A stretch of 13,832 nt of DNA. Source: GSA-30 sp036568765. Lineage in GTDB: Bacteria; Pseudomonadota; Gammaproteobacteria; Xanthomonadales; Rhodanobacteraceae. Each line of letters begins with the position of its first letter. Position 1 is the stretch's first letter. The DNA is taken from positions 1 to 13,832 of the forward strand of contig NZ_DATCRY010000156.1 of the NCBI RefSeq assembly GCF_036568765.1. Reading direction: 5' to 3'. The notes below the pieces were generated by a model. The model was not told where the DNA came from. It saw only the letters and a program-made list of their open reading frames with translations, and searched no databases. Shown here piece by piece: positions 1-7,339 of the stretch. The translations under genes were made by a program, and so were the position numbers.

Positions 1-1037
1 TCAACTTCACCCGCAAGGACGAAGTCGAAGCCGACCGAGCCGGCATCCAGACCCTCGCCAACGCCGGCTACGACCCGAATGCGATGGCTGACTTCTTCGA
101 GCGCATGCAGGACACGATGCGTGTCGGCTCCGGCGGCGACCGCGATGTACCCGAGCTCCTGCAAACCCACCCGGTCACGCTGTCGCGTATCAGCGATGCC
201 AAATCCCGCGCCGGCACCCTGATCGCCCAGCAGAAATTGCGCCCGACGCATACCACCCTGGTCAAGGATCAGTGGGAAAAAAGCACCGCGCCGATCATTT
301 ACGTCAAGGATCCCACCACCCTGCTCAAGGGCGGCGGCAAAAGCGAGCTCGATAACTATCCATTGATGCGCGAACGGGTGCGGGTGCTTTCCGGCGACGC
401 CCTGCCACTGAGCACGTACTACGGCGACAATCTGGCCCGCGACAAAAATTTCGACACCCCCTCCAATCGCTACGGTTATGCCCTCGCCCTGACTCGCAGC
501 GGACGAGCAAGCCAGGCGATCGAGCAGTTGCAAACCCTGCTGAAGACATATCCCGGCAACCAGATCCTGCAAGTGGGTTTGGCCGACGCCTACCTGCAGG
601 CCGGCCAGCGCGGTACCTCACTGTCGTTGTATGCGGAGTTGAGCAGGCTCTCGCCACGCAACCGAACCATCGCCCTGGGTTACGCGCAAGCGCTGGTCGC
701 CGGTAACAGCGACGATGCCGGCAAGGCCGCCGACATGCTGCGCCCGATGCTGGACGATACCGATGAGCCGACGGTTTATCGCACTTACGCCCGTGCCAGT
801 GAGAAAGCCGGTGACCCGGTCCGCGCTGGCGAGGCCTACGCCGATGCGAGCTATCTCTCCGGCCGTCCCTTCGATGCGATGGAGCAACTCAAGCGCCTGC
901 TCAAGCGCCCGGGCCTGGACTACTACGCCCGCGCCCGCATCCAGGCAAGGATCAGCGAACTGACCCCGCTGGTCATGGAGCTGCGCAAGCGCCGCGTGCA
1001 AACCGAAGACAATCCCTCGGGACGCGATCAACAATAA
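1..1037 (+). CDS. BepA-like M48 family metalloprotease with TPR repeats (5' truncated)
   Basis: This is the 3' part of a periplasmic zinc metalloprotease. The reading frame is open from base 3, so the start and the HExxH zinc motif lie upstream of the window. The first visible residues contain EADR followed by an AGYDP segment. In M48 proteases that Glu is the third zinc ligand and the Asp supports the active site. The remaining ~330 residues carry helical TPR-like repeats, roughly from residue 155 of the visible part, for example the segments ALALTRSGRASQAIEQL and ADAYLQAGQ. M48 plus TPR is the BepA/YfgC architecture. BepA acts in the periplasm on the LPS assembly protein LptD and on stalled outer-membrane proteins at the BAM complex. 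The stop is TAA at 1035-1037. The M48-TPR family call is firm. Orthology to E. coli BepA is inferred, since related paralogues such as LoiP or YcaL lack the long TPR tail. Confidence 0.88.
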   Translation, partial: NFTRKDEVEADRAGIQTLANAGYDPNAMADFFERMQDTMRVGSGGDRDVPELLQTHPVTLSRISDAKSRAGTLIAQQKLRPTHTTLVKDQWEKSTAPIIYVKDPTTLLKGGGKSELDNYPLMRERVRVLSGDALPLSTYYGDNLARDKNFDTPSNRYGYALALTRSGRASQAIEQLQTLLKTYPGNQILQVGLADAYLQAGQRGTSLSLYAELSRLSPRNRTIALGYAQALVAGNSDDAGKAADMLRPMLDDTDEPTVYRTYARASEKAGDPVRAGEAYADASYLSGRPFDAMEQLKRLLKRPGLDYYARARIQARISELTPLVMELRKRRVQTEDNPSGRDQQ

Positions 1038-1213
1038 AACGAAGAACCATGGAGAGGGAGCGGGCCAAAGCGCGATGGCCGCTTCGAAAGCCGCCTCCAG
1101 ATCGGTCGGAACGATGCCCCGTTGCCCATCTTTACCCCCAGGACGGCACAAAATCGGGATTTCCTCAAAATTCCCGTCATTCCAACTCCATGAAAAGTCC
1201 AAAAAAGAGCTCG
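1038..1213. other. Intergenic region upstream of phoB with an A/T-rich inverted repeat
   Basis: This non-coding stretch separates the protease gene from the phoB promoter. It is noticeably richer in A and T than its surroundings from about 1140 to 1210. It holds an imperfect inverted repeat at 1156-1177: CGGGATTT pairs with AAATTCCCG through one bulged T, with a 5-base loop. No U-tract follows, so it is not a convincing terminator for the protease gene. A minus-strand reading frame crosses the area but has no family resemblance and lies antisense to the protease gene. Confidence 0.4.
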
Positions 1214-1249
1214 CTGTCATAGCCACGTAACATTGGATCGTTGCAATAT
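1214..1249 (+). promoter_or_regulatory. Possible Pho box and -10 element of phoB
   Basis: A perfect CTGTCAT half-site lies at 1214-1220. It is followed in the 11-base Pho-box period by a degenerate second half around 1225-1233 (ACGTAACAT). Together they read CTGTCATAGCCACGTAAC. A -10-like CAATAT sits at 1244-1249, about 12 bases after the box, which is the usual geometry of PhoB-activated promoters where the box replaces the -35. Transcription would begin near 1256, giving a leader of about 27 bases before the GTG at 1283. The second half-site is weak, so the call is tentative. Autoregulation of phoB by PhoB is known in enterobacteria. Confidence 0.42.
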
Positions 1250-1282
1250 TTACGTCACAGGCCTCCCAGCGGGACCCATAGC

Positions 1283-1972
1283 GTGCACAAACGCATCCTT
1301 ATCGTCGAAGACGAAGCCTCGATCCGCGACATGGTTGCCTTCGCCCTGCGCAAGGCCGGCATGGACGCGGCCCACGCCGCCGACGCCCGCGCTGCCCAGC
1401 TGGCGATTGCCGAACAAGTCCCCGACCTGATCTTGCTCGACTGGATGCTTCCGGGCACCAGCGGGCTGGAACTCGCTCGCCGCCTGCGCAAGGAAGAGCT
1501 CAGCCGCGAGATACCGATCATCATGCTCACCGCTCGCGGCGAGGAGATGGATCGGGTCAACGGCCTGGAAGCCGGCGTGGACGACTACGTGGTCAAGCCT
1601 TTCTCGACCCGTGAGCTGGTCGCCCGTATCAAGGCGGTCCTGCGACGCAGCCAGGGCGACGACGGCTCGGGCCTGGTCGAACTGGGCGGCCTGCGCATCG
1701 ACGGTCCGGCCCACCGGGTTTTTGCCGGCGACGATGCCGTGCCGATCGGCCCGACCGAATATCGGCTGCTGTATTTCTTCATGACGCACCCCGAACGCGT
1801 CTATTCACGCGCCCAGCTGCTCGATCATGTGTGGGGCGGCAGTGTGTACGTGGAGGAGCGCACGGTCGACGTGCATATCCGCCGCCTGCGCAAGACCCTC
1901 GAGCCATGGAAGCTCGACGACATGGTGCAGACCGTGCGTGGCGCGGGGTATCGCTTCTCCGCCAACATGTAA
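1283..1972 (+). CDS. phoB: Phosphate regulon response regulator PhoB
   Basis: This DNA-binding response regulator activates phosphate-starvation genes when phosphorylated by PhoR. At 229 residues it has the same length as E. coli PhoB. The receiver domain (about 1-120) has the acidic pocket E9/D10, the phosphoacceptor D53 in LLDWMLPG, T83 and K105 in KPF. The OmpR-type winged-helix domain (about 130-229) shows GPTEYRLLYFFMTHPERVYS, a recognition-helix segment around VEERTVDVHIRRLRK, and the ending VQTVRGAGYRF. The start is taken as GTG at 1283, which begins VHKRILIVEDE exactly where the family begins. A GGGA lies 8 bases upstream. The longer frame from 1241 would overlap the presumed -10. phoR follows after a structured gap of 97 bases. 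The identity is very secure; the GTG start is inferred. Confidence 0.96.
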   Translation: MHKRILIVEDEASIRDMVAFALRKAGMDAAHAADARAAQLAIAEQVPDLILLDWMLPGTSGLELARRLRKEELSREIPIIMLTARGEEMDRVNGLEAGVDDYVVKPFSTRELVARIKAVLRRSQGDDGSGLVELGGLRIDGPAHRVFAGDDAVPIGPTEYRLLYFFMTHPERVYSRAQLLDHVWGGSVYVEERTVDVHIRRLRKTLEPWKLDDMVQTVRGAGYRFSANM

Positions 1973-1981
1973 TGTAGTGTC

Positions 1982-2022
1982 GGGAAAGCCGAGCCGCGCA
2001 CCGTGCGGCGGCTTGCTTTCCC
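1982..2022 (+). other. Stem-loop between phoB and phoR
   Basis: A long, nearly symmetrical inverted repeat fills much of the phoB-phoR gap. The outer arms GGGAAAGC (1982-1989) and GCTTTCCC (2015-2022) pair perfectly over 8 bases. The inner segment (AGCCGCGC against GTGCGGCGGCT) can pair further with small bulges around an ACC loop. No T-run follows, so it is not a standard terminator. It could set the phoB:phoR ratio by mRNA processing or stability. It could also be a REP-like element, since a GTAG precedes it at 1974-1977. It lies directly upstream of the early in-frame ATG codons at 2028 and 2037 of phoR. Confidence 0.55.
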
Positions 2023-2069
2023 TTGGGATGCTACCGATGCTTGACCGTCCAAAGCCAAGGCATCGTGTC

Positions 2070-3335
2070 ATGTTCGAACCCACCCGTCGCCTGACACTGA
2101 TTGCCGTCCTGGCCGCCGCACTGGCGCTCGGCGGCGTGGTTGGCTGGCTGGCAGGTGGGCATGTGGCAACCGGCGTGGCCGTTGTCGCGCTTGCGGAAAT
2201 CGTCTTGCTACTGTCTCCAATCCGTCATGAAACGCAGCCCATCATGACATCTCTCCCCGGCATCAGCCCTTTGCAGCATGACCGTTTCATGACGCGTTCC
2301 CGTCGCATTGCCTCCAGTTTGCGCGATCTGCGCAGCGCCGCCGGCAGCCTGCCGGATGCCGTCGTGCTGCTCGACGGTCAACAGCACGTGCGCTGGTTCA
2401 ATCATGCCGCCGAAGACTTGCTCGGGCTGCGCCGCCCGCACGATCGCGGAGCCGACCTGCACGAGCGCCTGAGCACCACCGAACTTGCCGGCTGGCTGGA
2501 AAGCGGCGCGCACGAACCGCTCAACGATGTTGCCGCCCCCGGTCATCCGACCCGCCATATCAACGTCACCTTGCTGCCGTTCGGCAACAGTCAGCGTTTA
2601 CTGCTGGCGCGCGACATCAGCCATCTGACCCGGCTCGAACAGATCCGCCGCGACTTCGTCGCCAACGTATCGCACGAGTTGCGCACGCCGCTGACGGTGA
2701 TCCACGGCTACCTGGAATTGATCGATCCGGAAGACGTTCCCGAGCTCGCTCCGGTACTGGGCGAGATGCGCGCGCAATCCAAGCGCATGGGCCAGATCGT
2801 CGAAGATCTGCTCACGCTTTCGCGTCTGGAAACGCAGGAGCATATCGCCGAGGAACGCGTGCCGATGACGCCGCTCATGGCGACCATCCGCAAAGAGGCC
2901 GAGGCGCTGAGCCAGGGGCGTCATCGCATCACGCTGGAGTCGACCGCAGAAGCCGATCTGCTCGGCTCGGCCAAGGATCTCCACAGCGCACTATCCAACC
3001 TGGTCAGCAACGCCGTGCGCTACACACCGACCGGCGGCAGCATCACCATTCGTTGGCGGCGCACGCCCGAAGGCGCCACCTACTCGGTGACCGATACCGG
3101 CTTCGGTATTCCGGCCAGCCACCTGGCGCGACTGACCGAGCGCTTCTATCGCGTCTCCTCCAGCCGCTCGCGCGATAGCGGCGGGACGGGCCTCGGGCTG
3201 TCCATCGTCAAGCACGTGCTGAACCTGCACCAGGCCCGCCTGGACATCCAGAGCGAGCCGGGCCAGGGCTCCACCTTCTCCTGCACCTTCGGCAAGGAAC
3301 GGCTGCTCAAGCCCGGCGGCAACGAAGAGAGCTGA
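2070..3335 (+). CDS. phoR: Phosphate regulon sensor histidine kinase PhoR
   Basis: This inner-membrane histidine kinase phosphorylates and dephosphorylates PhoB. From ATG 2070 it has 421 residues, close to the 431 of E. coli PhoR. Two hydrophobic segments (about 8-28 and 32-49) are separated by only a few residues, so there is no periplasmic sensor domain; this is typical of PhoR, which senses through the Pst/PhoU system. A PAS-like domain follows (about 90-185, with LPDAVVLLD). Then come the H-box with H202 in NVSHELRTPL, the N-box (N310/N314 in NLVSNAVRYTP), the G1 box DTGFGIP from D342, and GTGLGLS from G372. ATG 2070 is preferred because AAGG lies 9 bases upstream. In-frame ATGs at 2028 and 2037 are alternatives but sit just after the intercistronic stem-loop. 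Confidence 0.95.
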   Translation: MFEPTRRLTLIAVLAAALALGGVVGWLAGGHVATGVAVVALAEIVLLLSPIRHETQPIMTSLPGISPLQHDRFMTRSRRIASSLRDLRSAAGSLPDAVVLLDGQQHVRWFNHAAEDLLGLRRPHDRGADLHERLSTTELAGWLESGAHEPLNDVAAPGHPTRHINVTLLPFGNSQRLLLARDISHLTRLEQIRRDFVANVSHELRTPLTVIHGYLELIDPEDVPELAPVLGEMRAQSKRMGQIVEDLLTLSRLETQEHIAEERVPMTPLMATIRKEAEALSQGRHRITLESTAEADLLGSAKDLHSALSNLVSNAVRYTPTGGSITIRWRRTPEGATYSVTDTGFGIPASHLARLTERFYRVSSSRSRDSGGTGLGLSIVKHVLNLHQARLDIQSEPGQGSTFSCTFGKERLLKPGGNEES

Positions 3336-3402
3336 CCGGTACCGAACCGGCAGCACGTTTCTACGGCACTGCGCCATGTTTGCGAAAGCCGCTTGAGCCA
3401 GA

Positions 3403-5502
3403 ATGGCGGATATGCGCCGTAAACCCGAAACACCTTCGCCTACCGCCGACCGCTCCGCCCCGGAGCTCTATCTCAGCCGCGAGCTGGCCGCGCTGGAATT
3501 CAATTTCCGCGTGCTGGCGCAGGCGCGGGACGAACGTATTCCCGTACTTGAACGCGTGCGCTACCTGAGCATCGTGGCCAATAACCTCGACGAATTCTTC
3601 GAGGTTCGCGTGGCGATGCTCAAGCACCACCACTATTACGGCTCGGCGGCGCCCGGCCCGGACGGCATTTCCTCGGGCGAGTTACTGTCGCGCATCCGCA
3701 AGCGCGTACTGGAACTGGTCGCACAGGAATACGTCACCTGGCAGGACGAATTGGGGCCGGCCCTGCAGCGCGAGGGAATCCATTTTCTGACGCGCGACAA
3801 ATGGACCGATCGCCAGCGACGGTGGCTGCAAGGCTATTTCGAAAACGAAGTCATGCCGGTGTTGTCGCCACTGGGCCTGGATCCGGCGCATCCGTTTCCG
3901 CGCATCCTCAATAAGACGTTGAACCTGGCGGTGGTGCTCAAGGGGCGCGATGCCTTCGGCCGCGAAGGGCATATGGCGCTGCTGCGCGCGCCACGCTCGT
4001 TGCCGCGAATCATTCGCCTGCCCGACGAAGTGTGCGATACCGGCGACAATCTCGTGTTCCTCGCCGAACTGCTGCAGGCTTTCGTCGACCTGGTATTTCC
4101 GGGTTTCAAGGTGGCCGGCTCTTATCAGTTCCGCGTGACCCGCAACAGCGAGCTGATGGTCGAAGAGGCCGAGGTGGACAATCTCGCCCGCGCATTGAGC
4201 GAAGAATTGCTTGGCCGCGGCTACGCCCGCCCGGTACGCCTGGAAATCGGCAACGATTGTCCGAAAGCGATCGTGTCCATGCTGACAGCGAATTTCGAGT
4301 TGCAGGATACCGATGTCTATCGGTGCAACGGTCCGGTCAACATCATCCGTGCCGGCATCGTCTATGACCAGCTCGATCGACCGGAGCTGAAATTTCCGCG
4401 TTTCACGCCACAGTCGCCACGCGCTTTCGCCGACGTCAAATGCAAGTTCGATGTGCTTCGCCAGCGCGACGTACTGATGCATCACCCTTACGAATCGTTC
4501 GCCGTGGTCGTAGATTTGCTGCGCCAGGCCGCCCAGGACCCGGATGTCCTGGCGATCAAGCAGACGCTTTACCGCGCTGGCGTAGATACGCCGCTGGTCG
4601 ATCTGCTCGTGGAAGCGGCACGCAATGGCAAGGACGTCACCGTGGTGATCGAACTGCGCGCGCGCTTCGACGAGGAAGCGAACATCCGCCTGGCCACCCG
4701 CCTGCAGGAAGCTGGCGTGCAGGTCGTCTACGGCGTGGTCGGTTACAAGACCCATGCCAAGGCGTTGCTGATCGTACGCCGTGAAGGCACCGCGCTGCGC
4801 CGATACGTACATCTTTCCACGGGCAACTATCACCAGGCCAACAGCAGGGCGTATACCGACATCGGCCTGATGACGTCCAATCCGGATATCGGCGAAGACC
4901 TGCACAAGATCTTCCAGCAACTCTCCGGCCTGGGGCCCATGATCGAGCTAAAGCAGCTCCTGCATTCGCCCTTCACGCTATACAAGAGCGTACTTGCAAA
5001 AATCGAGCGCGAAACCAGGCACGCCCGCCAAGGCAAGCCCGCGCGCATCGTAGCCAAGCTCAATGCGCTGAACGAAGCACATGTGATCGAAGCGCTTTAC
5101 CGCGCCTCGCAGGCCGGGGTCGAGATCGACCTGATCGTGCGTGGCGCCTGTACGCTACGCCCAGGGCTGGTCGGCGTATCCGAACGCATTCGAGTGCGTT
5201 CGATCGTGGGGCGCTTTCTCGAGCACAGCCGAGTCTACTGGTTTGCCAACGACGGCGAGCCGGAACTTTACTGCGCCAGCGCGGACTGGATGGAACGCAA
5301 TCTCATGCGCCGCATCGAAATCGCATTCCCGATCCTCGACCCCGAGCTGGCCCGGCGCGTCTACGACGAAACCTTGGCCAACTATCTGGCCGACAATACC
5401 CAAGCCTGGCTGCTTCATAGCGACGGTCATTACGAACGCGCGGAACCCAGCGGGGCGGAGCCGCATAATGCACAGCAGACACTGTTGGACCGATGGACGT
5501 GA
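3403..5502 (+). CDS. ppk1: Polyphosphate kinase 1
   Basis: Ppk1 reversibly transfers the terminal phosphate of ATP onto inorganic polyphosphate through a phosphohistidine intermediate. The 699 residues match the family's usual size of about 690. The N-terminal domain begins with YLSRELAALEFNFRVL and VANNLDEFFEVRVAML. The catalytic C1/C2 domains carry IKQTLYRAGVDTPLVDLL, H451 in GYKTHAKALLI (equivalent of the autophosphorylated His of E. coli), LSTGNYHQANSRAYTDIGL, IVRGACTLRPG, and H608 in LEHSRVYWF, the second conserved active-site His. ATG 3403 is the family-like start; ATG 3412 is also possible and neither has a strong Shine-Dalgarno. The gene lies 67 bases after phoR and on the same strand, so phosphate control is plausible. 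A short hairpin (CCGGT/ACCGG, 3336-3350) without a T-run separates them. Confidence 0.97.
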   Translation: MADMRRKPETPSPTADRSAPELYLSRELAALEFNFRVLAQARDERIPVLERVRYLSIVANNLDEFFEVRVAMLKHHHYYGSAAPGPDGISSGELLSRIRKRVLELVAQEYVTWQDELGPALQREGIHFLTRDKWTDRQRRWLQGYFENEVMPVLSPLGLDPAHPFPRILNKTLNLAVVLKGRDAFGREGHMALLRAPRSLPRIIRLPDEVCDTGDNLVFLAELLQAFVDLVFPGFKVAGSYQFRVTRNSELMVEEAEVDNLARALSEELLGRGYARPVRLEIGNDCPKAIVSMLTANFELQDTDVYRCNGPVNIIRAGIVYDQLDRPELKFPRFTPQSPRAFADVKCKFDVLRQRDVLMHHPYESFAVVVDLLRQAAQDPDVLAIKQTLYRAGVDTPLVDLLVEAARNGKDVTVVIELRARFDEEANIRLATRLQEAGVQVVYGVVGYKTHAKALLIVRREGTALRRYVHLSTGNYHQANSRAYTDIGLMTSNPDIGEDLHKIFQQLSGLGPMIELKQLLHSPFTLYKSVLAKIERETRHARQGKPARIVAKLNALNEAHVIEALYRASQAGVEIDLIVRGACTLRPGLVGVSERIRVRSIVGRFLEHSRVYWFANDGEPELYCASADWMERNLMRRIEIAFPILDPELARRVYDETLANYLADNTQAWLLHSDGHYERAEPSGAEPHNAQQTLLDRWT

Positions 5503-5516
5503 GGCGGGAACAGCTC

Positions 5517-5549
5517 AGGAGTGAGTGGACCGGCTCTTCTCTCGCTCCT
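5517..5549 (+). other. Stem-loop in the ppk1-ppx gap
   Basis: AGGAGTGAG (5517-5525) pairs with CTCGCTCCT (5541-5549) over 9 positions, including one G-U, around a 15-base loop. The following sequence is pyrimidine-rich (CTTCTAACCTCCCCTTTC) but not a real U-tract. It might attenuate read-through from ppk1 into ppx, but as a terminator it is weak. ppx is 102 bases from ppk1, so the two genes may still share a transcript. Confidence 0.35.
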
Positions 5550-5604
5550 CTTCTAACCTCCCCTTTCATGCCAAAATAACCGCTCATTGCCCCCAGAGTC
5601 TCCG

Positions 5605-7122
5605 ATGAGCCAAGGCGATCAGACGCAAATCAAGGACGGCGAGCTGATCGCCGCCGTGGACATGGGATCGAACAGCTACCACATGGTGGTGGCACGGGTG
5701 GAACACGGTGAGCCACGGGTGATCGACCGGTTGCGCGAAACCGTGCGTATGGCCGCCGGTCTACGTGCCGATGGCACCTTGGATGCCGAACACCGCGCAC
5801 GCGCACTCAACTGCCTGGCGCGTTTCGGCCAGCGCATCGCCGGCGTGCCATCGGTGCGGGTACGCGCTGTGGCGACCAATACCGTACGCCGGCTGGCCTC
5901 GCCGCAAGCATTTCTTACGGCAGCCGAGAGCGCACTCGGCCACCCCGTGGAAATCGTCTCCGGCCGTGAAGAGGGTCGCCTGATCTTTCTAGGTGCCTCG
6001 CACGACCTGCCCGCATCCCGCGAAAACCGACTGGTCATCGACGTCGGCGGCGGCAGCACCGAATTCATCATCGGCCGCGGCCTTGCACCCCTGCAGACTG
6101 AAAGCGTACAAGCCGGCTGCATTGCCTCGACCATGCGCTTCTTTCCCGGCGGCAAGCTCAACCGCAAGCGATGGCAGAAAGCATTGGGCGAGATCGGCGT
6201 ATTGCTGCAGCAGTTCGCCGAAGACTATCGCGAAGCCGGCTGGCTCGATGCCTATGGCTCATCCGGCACGGCCAAAGCGATCGGCTCGGTGGTGCAGGCA
6301 ATGAAATTCTCCGACGACGGCATCACGCCCGCGTCACTGGCCTCGCTGCGCGAAGCTCTGCTTGCCCAGGGTCAGATCGGCACACTGAAACTGCCGGGAC
6401 TTGCCGAGGATCGTGCGCCCGTCATCGCCGGCGGCGTGGTGATCTTCGAAGCCGCCTTTGCCGCGCTGGGCATCGAGCGCATGCGCGTATGCGAAAGCTC
6501 GATGCGCGAAGGTCTGCTGTGGGATTTGCTCGGTCGCGCGGGTGGCAGCGATCCACGCACCGCCAGCATCGATGCGTTGGCCTCGCGCTATGGCGTCGAT
6601 CGTGCGCAGGCACGTCGTGTCGAGTCCACCGCGATGCTGCTGTTCGATCAGGTTGCCAAAGCCTGGAAGCTCGACGGCGAAGCGCGCGAGTGGCTGTCGT
6701 GGTGCGCGCGCGTCCATGAGATCGGCCTGGCCATCGCGCATAGCCAGCACCATCACCATGGCGCCTATATCTTGCGTCACGCGGACCTGGCCGGCTTTTC
6801 GCGCCAGGAGCAGCAGTTACTTGCGGCTGTGGTGCAATCGCACCGGCGCAAACCCGACAAAGTGCTGTTCTCGGCCCTGCCGCAGCGCTATCGCGTCCTG
6901 GCGCGTCACATCACCGCGCTACTGCGCCTGGCCGTGCTGTTCCGCCGCGCCCGCCGCGCCGAATCGCTACCGCAGATGCGGCTGGCCGCCACCGCCCAGC
7001 GGCTGCGTCTGGGCCTGCCCGACGATTGGCTCGAACAGCATCCGCTCACCGCCGCCGATCTCGAGCAGGAGCGTGCGCCGCTGGCAGATCTCGGAGCACG
7101 GCTGGAGTTGGAGGTGTTTTGA
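5605..7122 (+). CDS. ppx: Exopolyphosphatase Ppx (Ppx/GppA family)
   Basis: Ppx removes terminal phosphates from polyphosphate, opposing Ppk1; related proteins also hydrolyse pppGpp. The 505 residues compare with 513 in E. coli Ppx. The actin-like ATPase fold shows the first phosphate loop AAVDMGSNSYHMVVARV (D19), SGREEGRLIF with E122/E123 (one corresponds to catalytic E121 of E. coli), and the second phosphate loop IDVGGGSTEF (D146). It also has YGSSGTAKAIGSV and SSMREGLLWDLLGR. The C-terminal helical HD-like domain contains CARVHEIGLAIAHSQHHHH and AYILRHADLAGFS. ATG 5605 is chosen over an upstream in-frame TTG (5587) because AGAG lies 6 bases before it and the length fits. The full-length C-terminal domain favours Ppx over the shorter Ppx/GppA forms. 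Clustering with ppk1 supports the assignment. Confidence 0.95.
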   Translation: MSQGDQTQIKDGELIAAVDMGSNSYHMVVARVEHGEPRVIDRLRETVRMAAGLRADGTLDAEHRARALNCLARFGQRIAGVPSVRVRAVATNTVRRLASPQAFLTAAESALGHPVEIVSGREEGRLIFLGASHDLPASRENRLVIDVGGGSTEFIIGRGLAPLQTESVQAGCIASTMRFFPGGKLNRKRWQKALGEIGVLLQQFAEDYREAGWLDAYGSSGTAKAIGSVVQAMKFSDDGITPASLASLREALLAQGQIGTLKLPGLAEDRAPVIAGGVVIFEAAFAALGIERMRVCESSMREGLLWDLLGRAGGSDPRTASIDALASRYGVDRAQARRVESTAMLLFDQVAKAWKLDGEAREWLSWCARVHEIGLAIAHSQHHHHGAYILRHADLAGFSRQEQQLLAAVVQSHRRKPDKVLFSALPQRYRVLARHITALLRLAVLFRRARRAESLPQMRLAATAQRLRLGLPDDWLEQHPLTAADLEQERAPLADLGARLELEVF

Positions 7123-7162
7123 GGCGCGAGGTCGGCACCGAAAGGGTCTGTGAGATCGCTCG

Positions 7163-7240
7163 CTGTGAGGCATGAGTAGAAAAGCTGAGGAAACGGCTCG
7201 CGACCGAAGCCTTTCTCTCCTCACAGGCCGCGCAGCGGCC
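7163..7240. other. Long imperfect stem-loop and second hairpin between ppx and the cyclophilin gene
   Basis: CTGTGAGG (7163-7170) is perfectly complementary to CCTCACAG (7219-7226). Inside it, AGAAAAGC (from about 7178) pairs with GCCTTTCT (about 7209-7216) with one mismatch, which extends the stem through small bulges. A second compact hairpin, GGCCGC-GCA-GCGGCC, follows at 7226-7240. No U-tract is present on either strand, so these are not classical terminators. The gap 7123-7339 contains no convincing gene. Confidence 0.45.
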
Positions 7241-7339
7241 GGCCCCACCGCTCACTCCTCCTCCATTTACTCTCCCCTTCAGCACATCCCGCCCTGCGCC
7301 GCGTATCATGGGCGGATGTTTCGCGCCGTCCGGTCTCCC

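Noticed and set aside
618..1226. Minus-strand frame over the protease 3' end and the phoB upstream gap
   Set aside because: Mostly antisense to the TPR region, no motif, and it would overlap the phoB promoter.
3336..3350. CCGGT-ACCGA-ACCGG as a phoR terminator
   Set aside because: Only a 5-base stem, with no U-tract; too weak to call.
3682..4920. 412-codon minus-strand open frame antisense to ppk1
   Set aside because: It is fully covered by a strongly conserved gene, and long antisense frames are expected in GC-rich coding DNA. No recognisable domain.
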